64,000 nucleotides of DNA from Nelumbo lutea (lineage: Eukaryota; Streptophyta; Magnoliopsida; Proteales; Nelumbonaceae). A model generated the notes under the pieces. That model saw only the letters and a program-made list of their open reading frames with translations. It did not search any database and was not told where the DNA came from. Below, in pieces: positions 11,250 to 20,589 of this stretch; within the stretch, counting starts at the first letter, position 1; each line of letters starts with the position of its first letter. The position numbers and the translations under genes were made by a program. The stretch lies in contig JAKGHH010000002.1 of assembly GCA_022828595.1 (NCBI GenBank), forward strand, positions 73,690,383 through 73,754,382, given 5' to 3'.

Positions 11250-11255
11250 GGGGAG
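11244..11255 (+). other. polypurine tract of element C
   Basis: ACTTGAGGGGGAG lies directly before the 3' LTR and is the plus-strand primer site expected for a copia element. Confidence 0.85.
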
Positions 11256-11598
11256 TGTAGAGAAACTGGTGTGCTGTGGGGCCACTCTGTCCGTAGGGTA
11301 GAATGTACCTAGCCTATTTGTTATGTTTTTCTATTATTCTAGTTGTTATTTACTTTTCAGTTTTATATTGTCAAGTGTTATGATGTAAACACCAAGGGCA
11401 AATGTGTCCTTTCCTGTAACTAGCATAACATATAAATATTAAGTTGAGGTGGCGGTGGCAGATTTAATTTAGAATCTGTCCTTCCTTTCAAACCTGTGTT
11501 CTACTGCTCTCTCACTAATCTTTCTCCCCTTTCTTCTTCACTTTCTCTTCTGTTCGAACCTGAAATTCCAAGACTGATAGCAGTCTTGATCATCTTCA
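11256..11598 (+). repeat. 3' LTR of element C
   Basis: 343 bp starting TGTAGAGAAACTGG and ending CATCTTCA, followed by the duplication GGGTT. It differs from the 5' LTR by scattered substitutions and the short duplication noted there, so insertion is not very recent. Confidence 0.93.
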
Positions 11599-11603
11599 GG
11601 GTT

Positions 11604-11912
11604 GCTGAAGGCATGTGGATAAAGAATTTGTTGGGTGAGTTGGGTTTCCCAGTGACCAAACCTATAACTCTATTTTGTGATAACTAGGCGGCTATAAACA
11701 TTGCTGCCAATCCGGTGCTACATGATAGAACAAAACACATCGAAGTTGACAAACATTTTATCAGAGAGAAAGTTATCACAGGTGAAGTGTGTACTCCCTA
11801 TGTCACTTTTGAAAACCATCTTGCAGTCATCTTTACAAAGGGTTTAAACCTTTCCAGACATCATGATCTTTGTGACAAGTTGGGCATGATTGATATCTAT
11901 GCTCCAACTTGA
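11604..11912 (+). pseudogene. element B RNase H C-terminal part, downstream of insertion C
   Basis: Resumes the B RNase H: WIKNLLGELGFPVTKP, LFCDN, a TAG at 11686 where Gln is usual, AAINIAANPVLHDRTKHIEV, then KLGMIDIYAPT and a stop at the usual copia pol end. The polypurine tract follows at once. Confidence 0.88.
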
Positions 11913-11919
11913 GGGGGAG
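11909..11919 (+). other. polypurine tract of element B
   Basis: TTGAGGGGGAG directly before the 3' LTR start TGTTGACAG. Confidence 0.8.
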
Positions 11920-12120
11920 TGTTGACAGTTGTTTTGTGTACTCAGGTTTAGTACCACAAGGGTACTGTTGTAATTTCTCTCTTGTTTATATTGTATGACT
12001 GGGCCAGTATAAATAATAACTCTTACACTCGCCCCCTGTATTCTGAAGGGTTTTTCAGTCCACTTGACTTTCCTCTCTTCTCTCTTCTCCTCTCCTCTCT
12101 TCTCTTGCTCTTGCTCAACT
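11920..12120 (+). repeat. 3' LTR of element B
   Basis: Matches 1735-1919, beginning TGTTGACAGTTG. The terminal bases are CT (CTCAACT) where the 5' LTR has CA. A CTCTCC-rich expansion near 12085-12105 makes it longer. It is followed by the duplication ATAAT at 12121-12125. Confidence 0.9.
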
Positions 12121-12485
12121 ATAATCAAGCAACAATTAACATGGCTCATAACCCAGTTCAGCATGATAGAACATATAAAATAGAGGTGGATAGATATTTC
12201 ATAAGAGAAGAGTGACATTTAGAGAAGCGTGCCTACCATATGTTGCATCTGATTTACAACTATCTGATGTTCTTACAAAAGGAGTTGCAATGATAGACCA
12301 TAGAAAATAGAGGTGGACGGACATTTTATAAGAGAAGAGTGACATTTAGAGAAGCATGCCTATCATATGTTGCATCTGATTTACAACTAGCCAATGCTCT
12401 CACAAAAGGAGTTACAAGAAATAGACTTGAGCATGATCTACACAAGTTGGGAATGTGTGACATCCACTCCCAACTCGAGGGGGAG
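12121..12485 (+). pseudogene. element A RNase H tail with internal 127-bp duplication
   Basis: After the B duplication the A frame resumes: QATINMAHNPVQHDR, then EVDRYFIREE with a stop. A block from about 12181 is repeated at 12308 (TAGAGGTGGA...AAAAGGAGTTGCA/ACA), so the RNase H tail occurs twice in tandem. It ends with RNRLEHDLHKLGMCDIHSQ and a purine tract CGAGGGGGAG, as in element D. Confidence 0.85.
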
Positions 12486-12745
12486 TGTTGAAATTCAGCA
12501 TTTTCTTATGGATAATCATTAGTTAGTGTTATTGGGCCCAATGCTCATTAGTTTATGTTTCTTTGGAGCTGTTTCTATGTTATGAAACAGTAGCTGCCCC
12601 ATTAAGAGAATTTTAGTTTTTGTAATTAATCTTTTTTATGAGTATATAAGATACGAGTGGGGTGTCCAGATCATTATTGGCTTCTCCCCATCTCTTCTTC
12701 TCTTCTCATAAGATCTATCTCTTTCTCTCTTTTTTCTCATTGTTC
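12486..12745 (+). repeat. 3' LTR of element A
   Basis: Starts TGTTGAAATTCAGC right after the polypurine tract. It contains GTTATTGGGCCCAA and CATTAGTTTATGTT, as in the LTR of element D, and a TATATAA box near 12643. The right end cannot be fixed because no second copy is in the window; a pyrimidine-rich stretch near 12700-12745 is the likely end. Confidence 0.65.
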
Positions 12746-13185
12746 TCAAATCAGAAAATTGTTTTTTCTTTTCTACACTCATCACAAGAGGACAGAAAAG
12801 CACTGTAGTTCAAAACCAGAAAGGAAAAAAATATTATTATTACTATTTTATATTTTGTTCTCAGTCCACACACAGTATGATTTCTGGAAAACATATACAG
12901 CATCAGATAATAGTAGAACAATCACCAAAATCACCACCTGGGAAAAAAAACTGGCCCTACAGCAAGCACAAGTCATCTCCTGACCTACGAATACACAACA
13001 AAGGATCACACAATCCACAAAAAACTGAAAAAATAGGTTCTAAACCCTTCACATTTAATCACACGAGCCTGTTACAGGTTGTTCTTGGTACACAACCAAG
13101 AACAAAAGGAAAGAAGGTTGAAAAAGACTCTCAAACCTGTCCGATTAGTATTCTCAAGTTTCTTTGAGAGAAAGCAGCAAAAAAG
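12746..13185. other. no gene recognised
   Basis: AT-rich DNA with short open frames that match no family known to me. It separates the end of copia A from the diverged LTR to its right. Confidence 0.5.
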
Positions 13186-13189
13186 GAAA

Positions 13190-13402
13190 GAATCACTAAA
13201 GCTATTATAGTAGAAAGAGGAGAAGAGAAGAGAGGAGAAGAGAAGAGAGAAGAAAAGAAGAGAGGAAGAATAAGAGGCCAAAAGTTGTACTGGCAGCGCC
13301 AGCACTAGATTATATACAAGGATGACCCGAAATAAAAGAGAGAAATTTCAATAGTTCCCTTGTGGCACTAAATCTGAAAAAAGTACAGCATTTTCAAAAA
13401 AA
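13190..13402 (-). repeat. diverged LTR related to element B
   Basis: The minus strand reads TCAGATTTAGTGCCACAAGG, then an ATTTCTCTCTT segment and a long CTCTTCTCTT tract. This is the same order as TCAGGTTTAGTACCACAAGG, AATTTCTCTCTTG and the pyrimidine tract of the B LTR. It is probably a solo LTR of the B family. Its flanks are too decayed to show a target duplication. Confidence 0.55.
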
Positions 13403-13550
13403 AAAAAAAAAACTGTATTGCATTACTAGCCTCTTCTCCATCAGCTTCATCTGCATGTTCATTTAGTAACTTTTCAAAAATAGTTTTCTATCTTTTTCTA
13501 GAATATCAGATAGTATTTTTGTGGTTATGGACAGATTTTTGAAGATGGCT

Positions 13551-13971
13551 AAGCAAATGGACCTAGATGAGGTAGTGGCCATGGATCTTGGAAGGTCCAA
13601 AGGAAAGGAGTAAATATGGTGACACTAGAAGGCAAGTGATCTCAGAGTCAAATATCTCTTTTTTCTAATGTTTGATTCTGCTGTGAAACTATGTATTTAT
13701 AGGCAGTTATGGAGGCTTCTTCTAAAAAATTCCACTCCCTGACTTCTAGAACAATCAGCTCGTGTGCCTCAACTGAAAGATTCTTTAAAACATGTAGCCA
13801 TGTCACTGTGGCCTGTTACTAATTGACTCACATGGGGATCGTGCTACTGAACGAGTGTTGTTTTCAGCCCCACACCATCTCTCAAACATGCCTGCTTAGG
13901 TCAAACAACCTGTTTTGCATGTCCACTAATTCGAGACTATGGCATTTTTGTTTGTCCATGCTTTACAAGCT
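13551..13971. mobile_element. possible insertion inside the gypsy integrase
   Basis: The integrase reading KMA at 13550 is followed by unrelated sequence and picks up at 13972 with the expected next residues HFVPC. GCT is present at both joints. No inverted or LTR-like ends are evident, so its class is unknown. Confidence 0.35.
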
Positions 13972-14134
13972 CACTTTGTTCCATGTAATAGAACACATGA
14001 TGCAACTAAGTTTGCTGATTTCTTTCTTCAAGGAAGTTTGATATCATGGAGTACCCACTACTATTACTTTTAACAAAGATTCTAAATTTAAGCGCACCTT
14101 TTGGAAGCTCCTTTGGCAGAAACTTAGTACTAAG

Positions 14135-14585
14135 TGATGCAAGAGCATGTGAGGCCCACATGTAACCCTGCTAGCAGTGGATCCCTAGGGAGGCCAAGTT
14201 AGCTATTCAGCATTGCTTCTTATTTTCTTGAGTTATGTAACTTGTATGGACTTTATAGTTGCTTGTTAGTGTCCTAATCTTTTATCTTTAAGTTGAGTCA
14301 TGTGATTGTCATGTGAATCACTTAAGTGGGGGTATTTCTGTCAAACTGTGTTAGGGCGTCACTTTGCTTGGAGGCAATTATAGAAGGCTCATATCATGTT
14401 TGTAAAAGGATCTTTTTGCTGCTTTGAAACCCTAAAGACTTGTACTATCCACTGAATTGGAGATTTCAGCCCTAAAAGTGGGGTGTTCGGTGTTCCTTGT
14501 TCAAGCTTCAACTATACTGTTCACCTCAAGATTTTCAACAATTCTAGTTGCTGTTTTCTACTGTTTTTTACATTTTGCTGCATCA
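14135..14585. mobile_element. solo LTR, 451 bp, TSD CTAAG
   Basis: Bounded by the short inverted repeat TGATGCA...TGCATCA and flanked by CTAAG at 14130-14134 and 14586-14590. Removing it rejoins the gypsy integrase exactly (KLSTK followed by LQFN). No coding capacity. The TG...CA ends, 5-bp duplication and size fit an LTR left by LTR-LTR recombination. Confidence 0.85.
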
Positions 14586-15334
14586 CTAAGCTTCAATTTA
14601 ATATTCCATATCACCGCCAAACTAATGAACAAGCTAAATTTGTCAACGGAACTTTGGGGAACATGCTCAAAGCCCATGTGAAGATTTGGAAAATGTAGGA
14701 TTTATCCCTGCCAAATCTAGAATTCGAGTTCAATTGCTTAAAAAATAGGATCACTAATCTTCCCCTTTTGAAGTAGTCTTTGGGAGGAATCCTTAGAAAC
14801 CACTAAACCATATTCCTCTTCCTGGTTTCAAGCACCACAACAAAAAAGCTGAAGATGTCATTGTAAAACTGAAGGCAATTCATGAGCATGAAAAGGACAA
14901 TATTGAGAAAGCTATGCTAGAATCTAGATACAAGGCGCAAGTAGATAGGCATCAGACAAAATTAAATTTTGACGTGGGAGATGAAGTATAGGTATGTCAT
15001 TCTAAAGAAAGGTATCAATCTGGTGATTATAACAAATTAAAGCCCAAGAAACTTGCATGATTGTAAAGAAAATGGGAGCAAATTCATGTAGAGTTTAATT
15101 ACCTTCAGAAATTAAAATTAGTGATACTTTTAATGTTAAACATTTATCATATTATAATGGGGGATATGAATTAGAAAGCTCAAGGATGAGTTGTTTGCAA
15201 GAGTGGGTGAAGGAGAAAGAATAATGAAGGGGTCAAAGTTCATTAGTCAATTCAGGTCATCAGTATTCAGTCCAATTTCTGTCCACTTAGCTTCACATGA
15301 AGGAAACAAGTTGTCACCTTAGGCTGCCCTTTAC

Positions 15335-15850
15335 ATTTTCAATGGATACAGTTCTGAGCATAATGGGTTCTTATTCTATGACCCAAACAAACAAAGGAAT
15401 TATGTCTCCACCCGTGTTGTTTTCTTAGAAAACTTATCCTATCATCATTCTGCGTCTAAATCCTTTAAGAGTCTTACTTCTATTATATGTAACTTTGATG
15501 TGTTAGACTCTTCTATGGCTTGGTCAGTGCCACCATTGATTGTTTTTCAAAGAAGGAAAAAGTCGGATCAATTTGAACCCTCTCCTCTAACACTAGCAGT
15601 GGATAGTCCTAATCTTGAATCTACACCTCAGGTATCCAATCTTGATCCTTCCTTTTCTTCTGTTCCTTCTAGTTAAACTTCTACACCTCATCATTTTCAG
15701 CGTGTTTCTAGATTCCCCAAATAGATATGGTTTGTTGTCAACCTCTAGCTCGCTTTTCTCTTCTCTTGATGCAGTTGACATTCCTACTACTTGCCAGAAA
15801 TCTCATAGTACATCACGTCGAAGAGAGGATATGGATGCTGAAATTCAAGT
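15335..15850 (+). pseudogene. copia integrase C-terminal and linker fragment
   Basis: Reads GYSSEHNGFLFYDPNKQR, VSTRVVFLENLSYHHS and a proline/serine-rich linker, the usual copia sequence after the integrase core. There is a stop at 15674. It could be the upstream half of the RT fragment at 19196-19690, separated by later insertions, but this cannot be shown. Confidence 0.65.
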
Positions 15851-15852
15851 AT

Positions 15853-15873
15853 TATATATATATATATATATAT
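15853..15873. repeat. (TA)n microsatellite
   Basis: About ten uninterrupted TA units. Confidence 0.9.
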
Positions 15874-15989
15874 GTCTGCAGACCTCTCCTTTCAGCAAAG
15901 GTATTTATCTAAATTTTTCCTTTTTTTCTTGCATTTTTAAATTTCTTTTGATTTAAAAAATAAAGCTGTACACTATTTTCAAAATATTA

Positions 15990-16160
15990 TATTATTAGAG
16001 AAAGAGAGGGCATTAATGAGAGAGAACTATTATATTAATAAAGAAAGAGAGAGGGACGTCAGAGTTTTTCAAAGCCTCTCATAATAATGCATGTTATAAT
16101 GTGCTAATGAGAGAACTATTATATTAATAAAGATATTTAAGGGAGAGAGGGAGTGGGGGA
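15990..16160. repeat. purine-rich direct repeat
   Basis: The segment GAGAACTATTATATTAATAA occurs near 16020 and 16110, embedded in GAGAGA-rich DNA. No coding sequence. Confidence 0.55.
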
Positions 16161-16191
16161 GAGGGAATAGTAATATAACATAATACAGTAA

Positions 16192-16890
16192 GGGTCTGTT
16201 TGGTTCCCTAGTATATAGATGCCTAGAATTTGAATTAGAATGGCCAACTGTTTGTTTCACATGAATGGGGTTCCGATTCCCATTTTTGGCGTAATGGGAT
16301 TCCCATCCTAGAATATGTTAAGGAGGAACTCATGACAAAATATCCCCCAAACCCTAATATTAGGTAGGTGGCATTTGGCAAGTCTTTCCACGTGGTCTTT
16401 TGGGCTTCGACAAGCTTGAAAGACCTAAAATTGGTCTTTTTCCATTTGGTAACCAAAAGCCAGAAGGATGAGAAGGCGTGCACAGAAAGACCCCAAAAGG
16501 CTGAGAACGCTGAATTTCAAGAAGCTTCAAATGAAGCTTTTGGGTCTTTCTGCATGATACATAGCCTCTAAACGCATTTTTAAAAGCCTGGAAGACCAAG
16601 CCACTTACCAAACAGTCTTTGTCTTTAAAGACAAGACCCCAAAAGCTCAGTATGTCTTTTGGCCATCTGGGTTGCTAAAAGATCTATCTAAAAGGACTTC
16701 CCAAATAACACCTTAATAAAATACTAAAATATTAATAAAGTATTAACAAAATGCTAGTAAAATAGTAATAAAATAATAGCATTATAATAAAATATTAATA
16801 AATTAATAATAACAAACAAAGGCACATGTATAAATAAAATATTAATACAATATTAAAGTAATAATAATAAAAATTAAATAATAATTAAGT
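16192..16890 (+). mobile_element. AT-rich Harbinger-like element, copy 1, 3'-truncated
   Basis: Starts GGGTCTGTTTGGTTCCC after a TAA, resembling the right terminus of the element at 62036-63277 read in reverse. They share ATGCCTAGAAT, GGGATTCCCAT, GAACTCATGACAAAA and AACCCTAATATTA in the same order, and then an ATTATTA-rich core. It is interrupted by a MITE at about 16367-16713 and loses its other end against the L1 remnant at 16895. Confidence 0.65.
16367..16713. mobile_element. MITE nested in the Harbinger-like element
   Basis: The left end AGGTGGCATTTGGCAAGTC and the reverse complement of the right end AGGTGTTATTTGGGAAGTC match at most positions over about 22 bp. The element at 62036-63277 runs straight through this site (AATATTA then TAATA), which defines the insertion. 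An internal hairpin AAGCTTCA/TGAAGCTT lies near 16521-16540. The exact duplication at the ends is unresolved. Confidence 0.6.
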
Positions 16891-16894
16891 AGAA

Positions 16895-18389
16895 AACATG
16901 TAAGTGGCAGGAGAAAAACATGTGGAGTACAGTTTCCTCATCTGACTTGCACATGTACAGTAACTAGCCAAGAAAAACCCCCTACTTTTTAGATGATCTA
17001 TTGTGAGGACACTATCCATTGTAGTCAACCAGGCAAAAGCTTCAATTCTTGGGGGAACTGGGTTTCCCCATATTCCACTCATTTGATCATTAACTACACT
17101 GTCCTTGATGAGGTCCATGTAAAATGATTCCACTGCAAATTTTCCATTACCGCACTCCTTCCACCACTGACCATCTTCACTAGTTGTAGAGATTCTGGTT
17201 TGCTCCAATCTGTCTAGCAAATTAACGCATTCCTCCAACTCTTGGTCACGCAAAGGTCTTCTAACTTCGGAACCCAAACCACCTTCTCACCACTAACTTC
17301 ATAACATTGGGCCACAGAGACCTAATGATCAGTCAGCCTGTACAATCTTGGGCACAAATTACACAATTTCCCAACCCCAATCCAATCATCCTCCCAAAAC
17401 CTCACTCTAGGTCCAGCTCCTACATTAAAACTAACCAGGCCTCTAAAATCCTGGTCAAAACTCATTATACCTTTCCATACACCCACCCCATTGGATATCT
17501 CCCTTGGTTCCCACCCAAATCTCACCACACCATACTTCCCTACCACCACTCTTCTCCATAATGAATCCCTTTCCTTTTCTAGCCCAAACCTCCATAAAGC
17601 TTTCGTCCTACAAATTTTCTCCCACCTTACCTTACTAGATGAAACTTCCTTGGACCCTTTGCCCCTTCCCATAGAAAGTCCCTATGATTTTTTTTTTTCC
17701 ATCTTATCAGCTACAAAAGTTGATATTTTCAATAGTGAGAGGTAATAAGTAGGTAGACTTTGAATCACACTTCTTATGAGGGTGATTCTGCCCCCCCAAA
17801 GAGAGATATCTTGCCTTCCAGTTTTCCAACCTCATTTCCACTCTCTCAATGAGAGGTTTCCATGTGCTTGCTGAGCCAAATTTAGCCCCAGTTGGGAGTC
17901 CTATGTAAGAAAAAGGGAGCTCCACTATTCTGCAATCTAAGACTGCCACAAACATTGACATCTCTTCTTGATTGATCTCTCCAACTGCAATCAGAATACT
18001 CTTCTCCAGGTTCACCTTCAAGCCTGTTAGCAGTTCAAAATTTGCTAAGACTCCCCTTAGGTTCAGAACTTGATCCTCCACTGAATCTAGAAATATGAGG
18101 GTGCCAATTTCAAATTGCAGATGTGAAATGCATGGTCCCTTTGTCCCTACACTAAATCCCCTAACCATCCTTCCTGGACACCCCTCTTCAATAACAGATT
18201 TAGGGCTTCCATCACTAAAACAAATAACAGAGGGGACAAGGGATCCCCTTGTCTCAACCCCCTACATATATGAAAGAAATCCGAAGAAATCCCATTAAGG
18301 ATCACAGAGAAAGAGACTAAAGAGATACAGCCATACATCCAACCCCTCCATGGGACAGGTGAACCTGTCCCTATCCCAAGCCCAGACAA
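16895..18389 (-). pseudogene. L1-type LINE ORF2 3' half: RT palm to zf-RVT
   Basis: From high to low: RGLRQGDPLSPLLFVLVMEA (RT motif), then HLQFEIGTLIFLDS where FADD is expected (the catalytic aspartates are lost), LKVNLEKS, YIGLPTGAKFGS, LENWKARYLSLGG, and the zinc-binding domain with FAVESFYMDLIKD, IWGNPVPPRIEAF, DHLKSRGF and, after a frame change, SDEETVLHMFFSCH. It is 5'-truncated at 18389, where RT is cut in mid-palm. Stops and frameshifts are present. Confidence 0.82.
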
Positions 18390-19195
18390 ATATTATTATG
18401 CTTAGGGTGTGGGCAGGGATGGGCTACACAACCTCTAAAATTGTCAATACAGTATCAAAATCTTGCCTGAGATCTTTTATACTTTTGGTTCTTAATGAGG
18501 GTAGCTCATCCCCCATAGCTCCTTCGAATTCAATATTAATAATTTTTATTTAAAAATAGTTAAAAATCCAAAAATAATGCATGCATGGATTGTGCTTAGT
18601 TTTGGTTCAGTCTAATTACAAATTTCATATTGCTCTTAGGGGTGCAACTTAGGGGGTTGGGTCAGGTTGAGGATCAACCAAAGCCCAACCTGGTCTTAAA
18701 CCTTGAGCAAGCTATAGATTAATTGAAAAAAGTTAAATCTATAGATTAATTTAATTATAACATTTAATCATTAATAGAATAAAATAAATAAAATAGAACA
18801 CTAACGGATAATATGAAAAAAAATTATTTATTAAGTAATTATCAAGAATTTATTATTTTTCTTAAAAATTATTAATATAATTAAGATAAATTACTAAATA
18901 TTTTTTTGTAAGAAATTACTAAAATTATTAATATAATATTTTTTGATAAGTAAATAAAAATTTTGTCAAGGAAAAAAGGAGATTACACATTAAGGGTGGA
19001 AAGTCATCACCCAAATATTAATTAAAATTATTAATATAATTACCAGTTTCCATTGTTTCACTTTTCCTTGATAAGTCCCATGCACTGCATGGGTCCCCTC
19101 TACTGTACTTATTGTTAGTAGTAAATGGGTTTCTCTATGAAGATCAAGTCCAATAGTTTAACAAACTGATATAAAGTCTACTTGGCATCTCAGGG
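18390..19195. other. AT-rich stretch, no gene
   Basis: Contains a GTTGGGTCAGGTTGAG repeat near 18658, poly(A/T)-rich DNA, an A-tailed LINE-end-like segment near 18935-18990, and the near-perfect palindrome CCCATGCACTGCATGGG at 19077-19093, a motif often found at ends of plant non-autonomous elements. No coding region supported. Confidence 0.5.
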
Positions 19196-19690
19196 ATAAA
19201 ATTAGAGTATGGCGTGGATTGTGAAGAAACCTTTTCTCCAGTCGCTAAATTGACATCATTCTGGGTTCTTCTTTCTCTTACATCTGTTCAGGCTTGGATT
19301 ATCTCACAGATGGATGACAGGAATGCTTTCCTACATGGACATCTGAAGGTGACTTTTGTACATGAGACCCCCTCCAAGGTAAGGTATTGCAGTGACAAGT
19401 CTATTGTTCATAAGTTGAAGAAATAATTGTATGGGAACAAGCTCCGAGACCTTGGTATGAACATGCCAAGAAAATAATTACTGGAGCTGCCATGATTATT
19501 GCCTATTTATCCACACTTGTGACTCTGGCAATGCATTCATATCCTCATGGTTAGATACTAAAGAGTAGAAATACACCAGAGACCTTATCAATTTGGCAAA
19601 TTGGACTGATTGCAAACAAGTTGATACACACCTTTAGAACACAATGCCAAGTATTCTAAAGATGATGGACCTCCCCTTGAAGATCCTACT
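19196..19690 (+). pseudogene. copia reverse transcriptase fragment
   Basis: Reads YGVDCEETFSPVAKLTSFW, VQAWIISQMDDRNAFLHGH, KLKK then a stop, LYG, and further on NAKYSKDDGPPLEDPTL, a motif from just after the YVDD region. The catalytic box itself is deleted. It belongs to a copia lineage different from A-F. Confidence 0.75.
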
Positions 19691-19820
19691 CTACTTTTAT
19701 CTATAAGCTAGATAATTAACACTGTCTTGAAATATGAATTTAACAACTGGTAGTTAGATAGAAACTATAAATATTGAAAGGTGGAGAAGAAAATTTCTTG
19801 GCATGCTAGAAAATAAATAC

Positions 19821-20233
19821 CTGAATCTGACTCGTTTGAAGACTCTGGTCCCATTCTTACGTGGAACAAGGGTTACATACACACCAGGTTCAAATTGTTC
19901 AGTCACCTCTGATGTTGATGGTCTTGAGCCATTTTCCATACTTTGCGGAGGAGCAGCCTCATTGACATCAGAAACAGATGGTCTATTACCATCCTCACCT
20001 TCAGTACCATCCATCCTTTGGTCTTGCATGCTAGCAGAGGATTCATCAACCATGAGAGTATTGTCAAGCATACTTTGTTGTTCAGAATCTAAAATGCCAG
20101 TAGGTGAGGAAGAGGAAGCTTCTGATGCCTGACTTCCATCTGTTTTCAGCAAAGCTTCTATCTGAGAATGCATAGCTTTGATGTCTGTACTGTCATAAAC
20201 CTCAGAAGGTAACTTCTCTGACATTTCTTTCAG
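19821..20233 (-). CDS. PRAF-type gene, exon coding the acidic linker and start of the C-terminal BRX domain
   Basis: The acceptor ...TTTTTTCAG precedes 20233 and the donor CAG/GTATTT follows 19821 (413 bp, starting in phase 0 and ending in phase 2). The protein reads LKEMSEKLPSEVYDS, a Ser/Glu-rich linker, then EQFEPGVYVTLVPRKNGTR and KRVRF, the first half of the BRX domain that ends PH-RCC1-FYVE-BRX proteins. The exon follows in phase from 44416-44562 (VKSILIQ then LKEMSEK), as in the family. The open frame reads past the donor, so the donor is inferred from the family. The next exon, expected to carry RRF..QAE.WW, was not found between 1 and 19820. The BRX part mediates protein-protein contacts. 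Confidence 0.85.
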
Positions 20234-20589
20234 CTGAAAAAATGAAGAGAAAAAATGGTATAACTAGCATTAGTGAATGTCATAAAAAAAAGAATATACA
20301 AGAAGACACATATCATGTAGAACTTCCTGCATGTACAATACATTCTTAACAAATGGCTCATTTCAAAGAAGATGAATAGAAAGGTAAAATAAATATAAAG
20401 TACTGAATAGTATTTCTAAAAGATAATATTAATGATATAAAAGCAGTATCAAGTTATACCATCATACATTCAAGGTGCTCTAGGTAAATTATATCTGGAC
20501 TATATATATAATTCAATATCTTTTTTTCAAAATATTTTAGGGTCTGTATTCATTTCAAGGAATTTGGTTTAAGAGTAAAGGAGGATTTG

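Larger units (their letters stand above)
6595..11598 (+). mobile_element. Ty1/copia retrotransposon C, gag-deleted, nested in B
   Basis: A 5,004-bp element with LTRs at 6595-6961 and 11256-11598, TG...CA termini, GGGTT duplications, a perfect copia primer site at 6962 and a polypurine tract before the 3' LTR. Coding order is gag start fused to protease, pre-integrase, integrase, RT and RNase H. Almost all of gag is missing while the frame into protease is kept. It belongs to the same family as element E (23270-29016). Nonsense codons in RT and a stop after protease make it unable to encode its own functions. Confidence 0.95.
1735..12120 (+). mobile_element. Ty1/copia retrotransposon B, nested in A and hosting C
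   Basis: The element is bounded by LTRs at 1735-1919 and 11920-12120 and flanked by ATAAT duplications. It has a Met-initiator-like primer site, a repeat-rich leader, gag at 2741, an inverted protease-integrase-RT segment (3700-5608), then forward RT and RNase H that are cut at 6594 by element C and resume at 11604. Without C it is about 5.4 kb, a usual copia size. Stops in gag, RT and RNase H, plus the inversion, make it inactive. The nesting order shows B is younger than A and older than C. Confidence 0.9.
13515..15225 (+). pseudogene. Ty3/gypsy integrase C-terminal half, interrupted
   Basis: Reads VVMDRFLKMA (13513-13550), then from 13972 AHFVPCNRTHDATKFADFF, HGVPTTITFNKDSKFKRTFW and LLWQKLSTK. 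After the solo LTR it continues TKLQFNIPYHRQTNEQ (14590 on), VNGTLGNMLKAH, PFEVVFGRNP, PLPGFKHHNKKAED, the IEKA...YKAQVDRHQTK helix, FDVGDEV and SGDYNKLKPKK. This is the D-D-E core end plus the zinc-less C-terminal domain of chromovirus-like gypsy integrases. Stops and frameshifts are frequent. No RT or LTR of this element is visible nearby. Confidence 0.8.
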
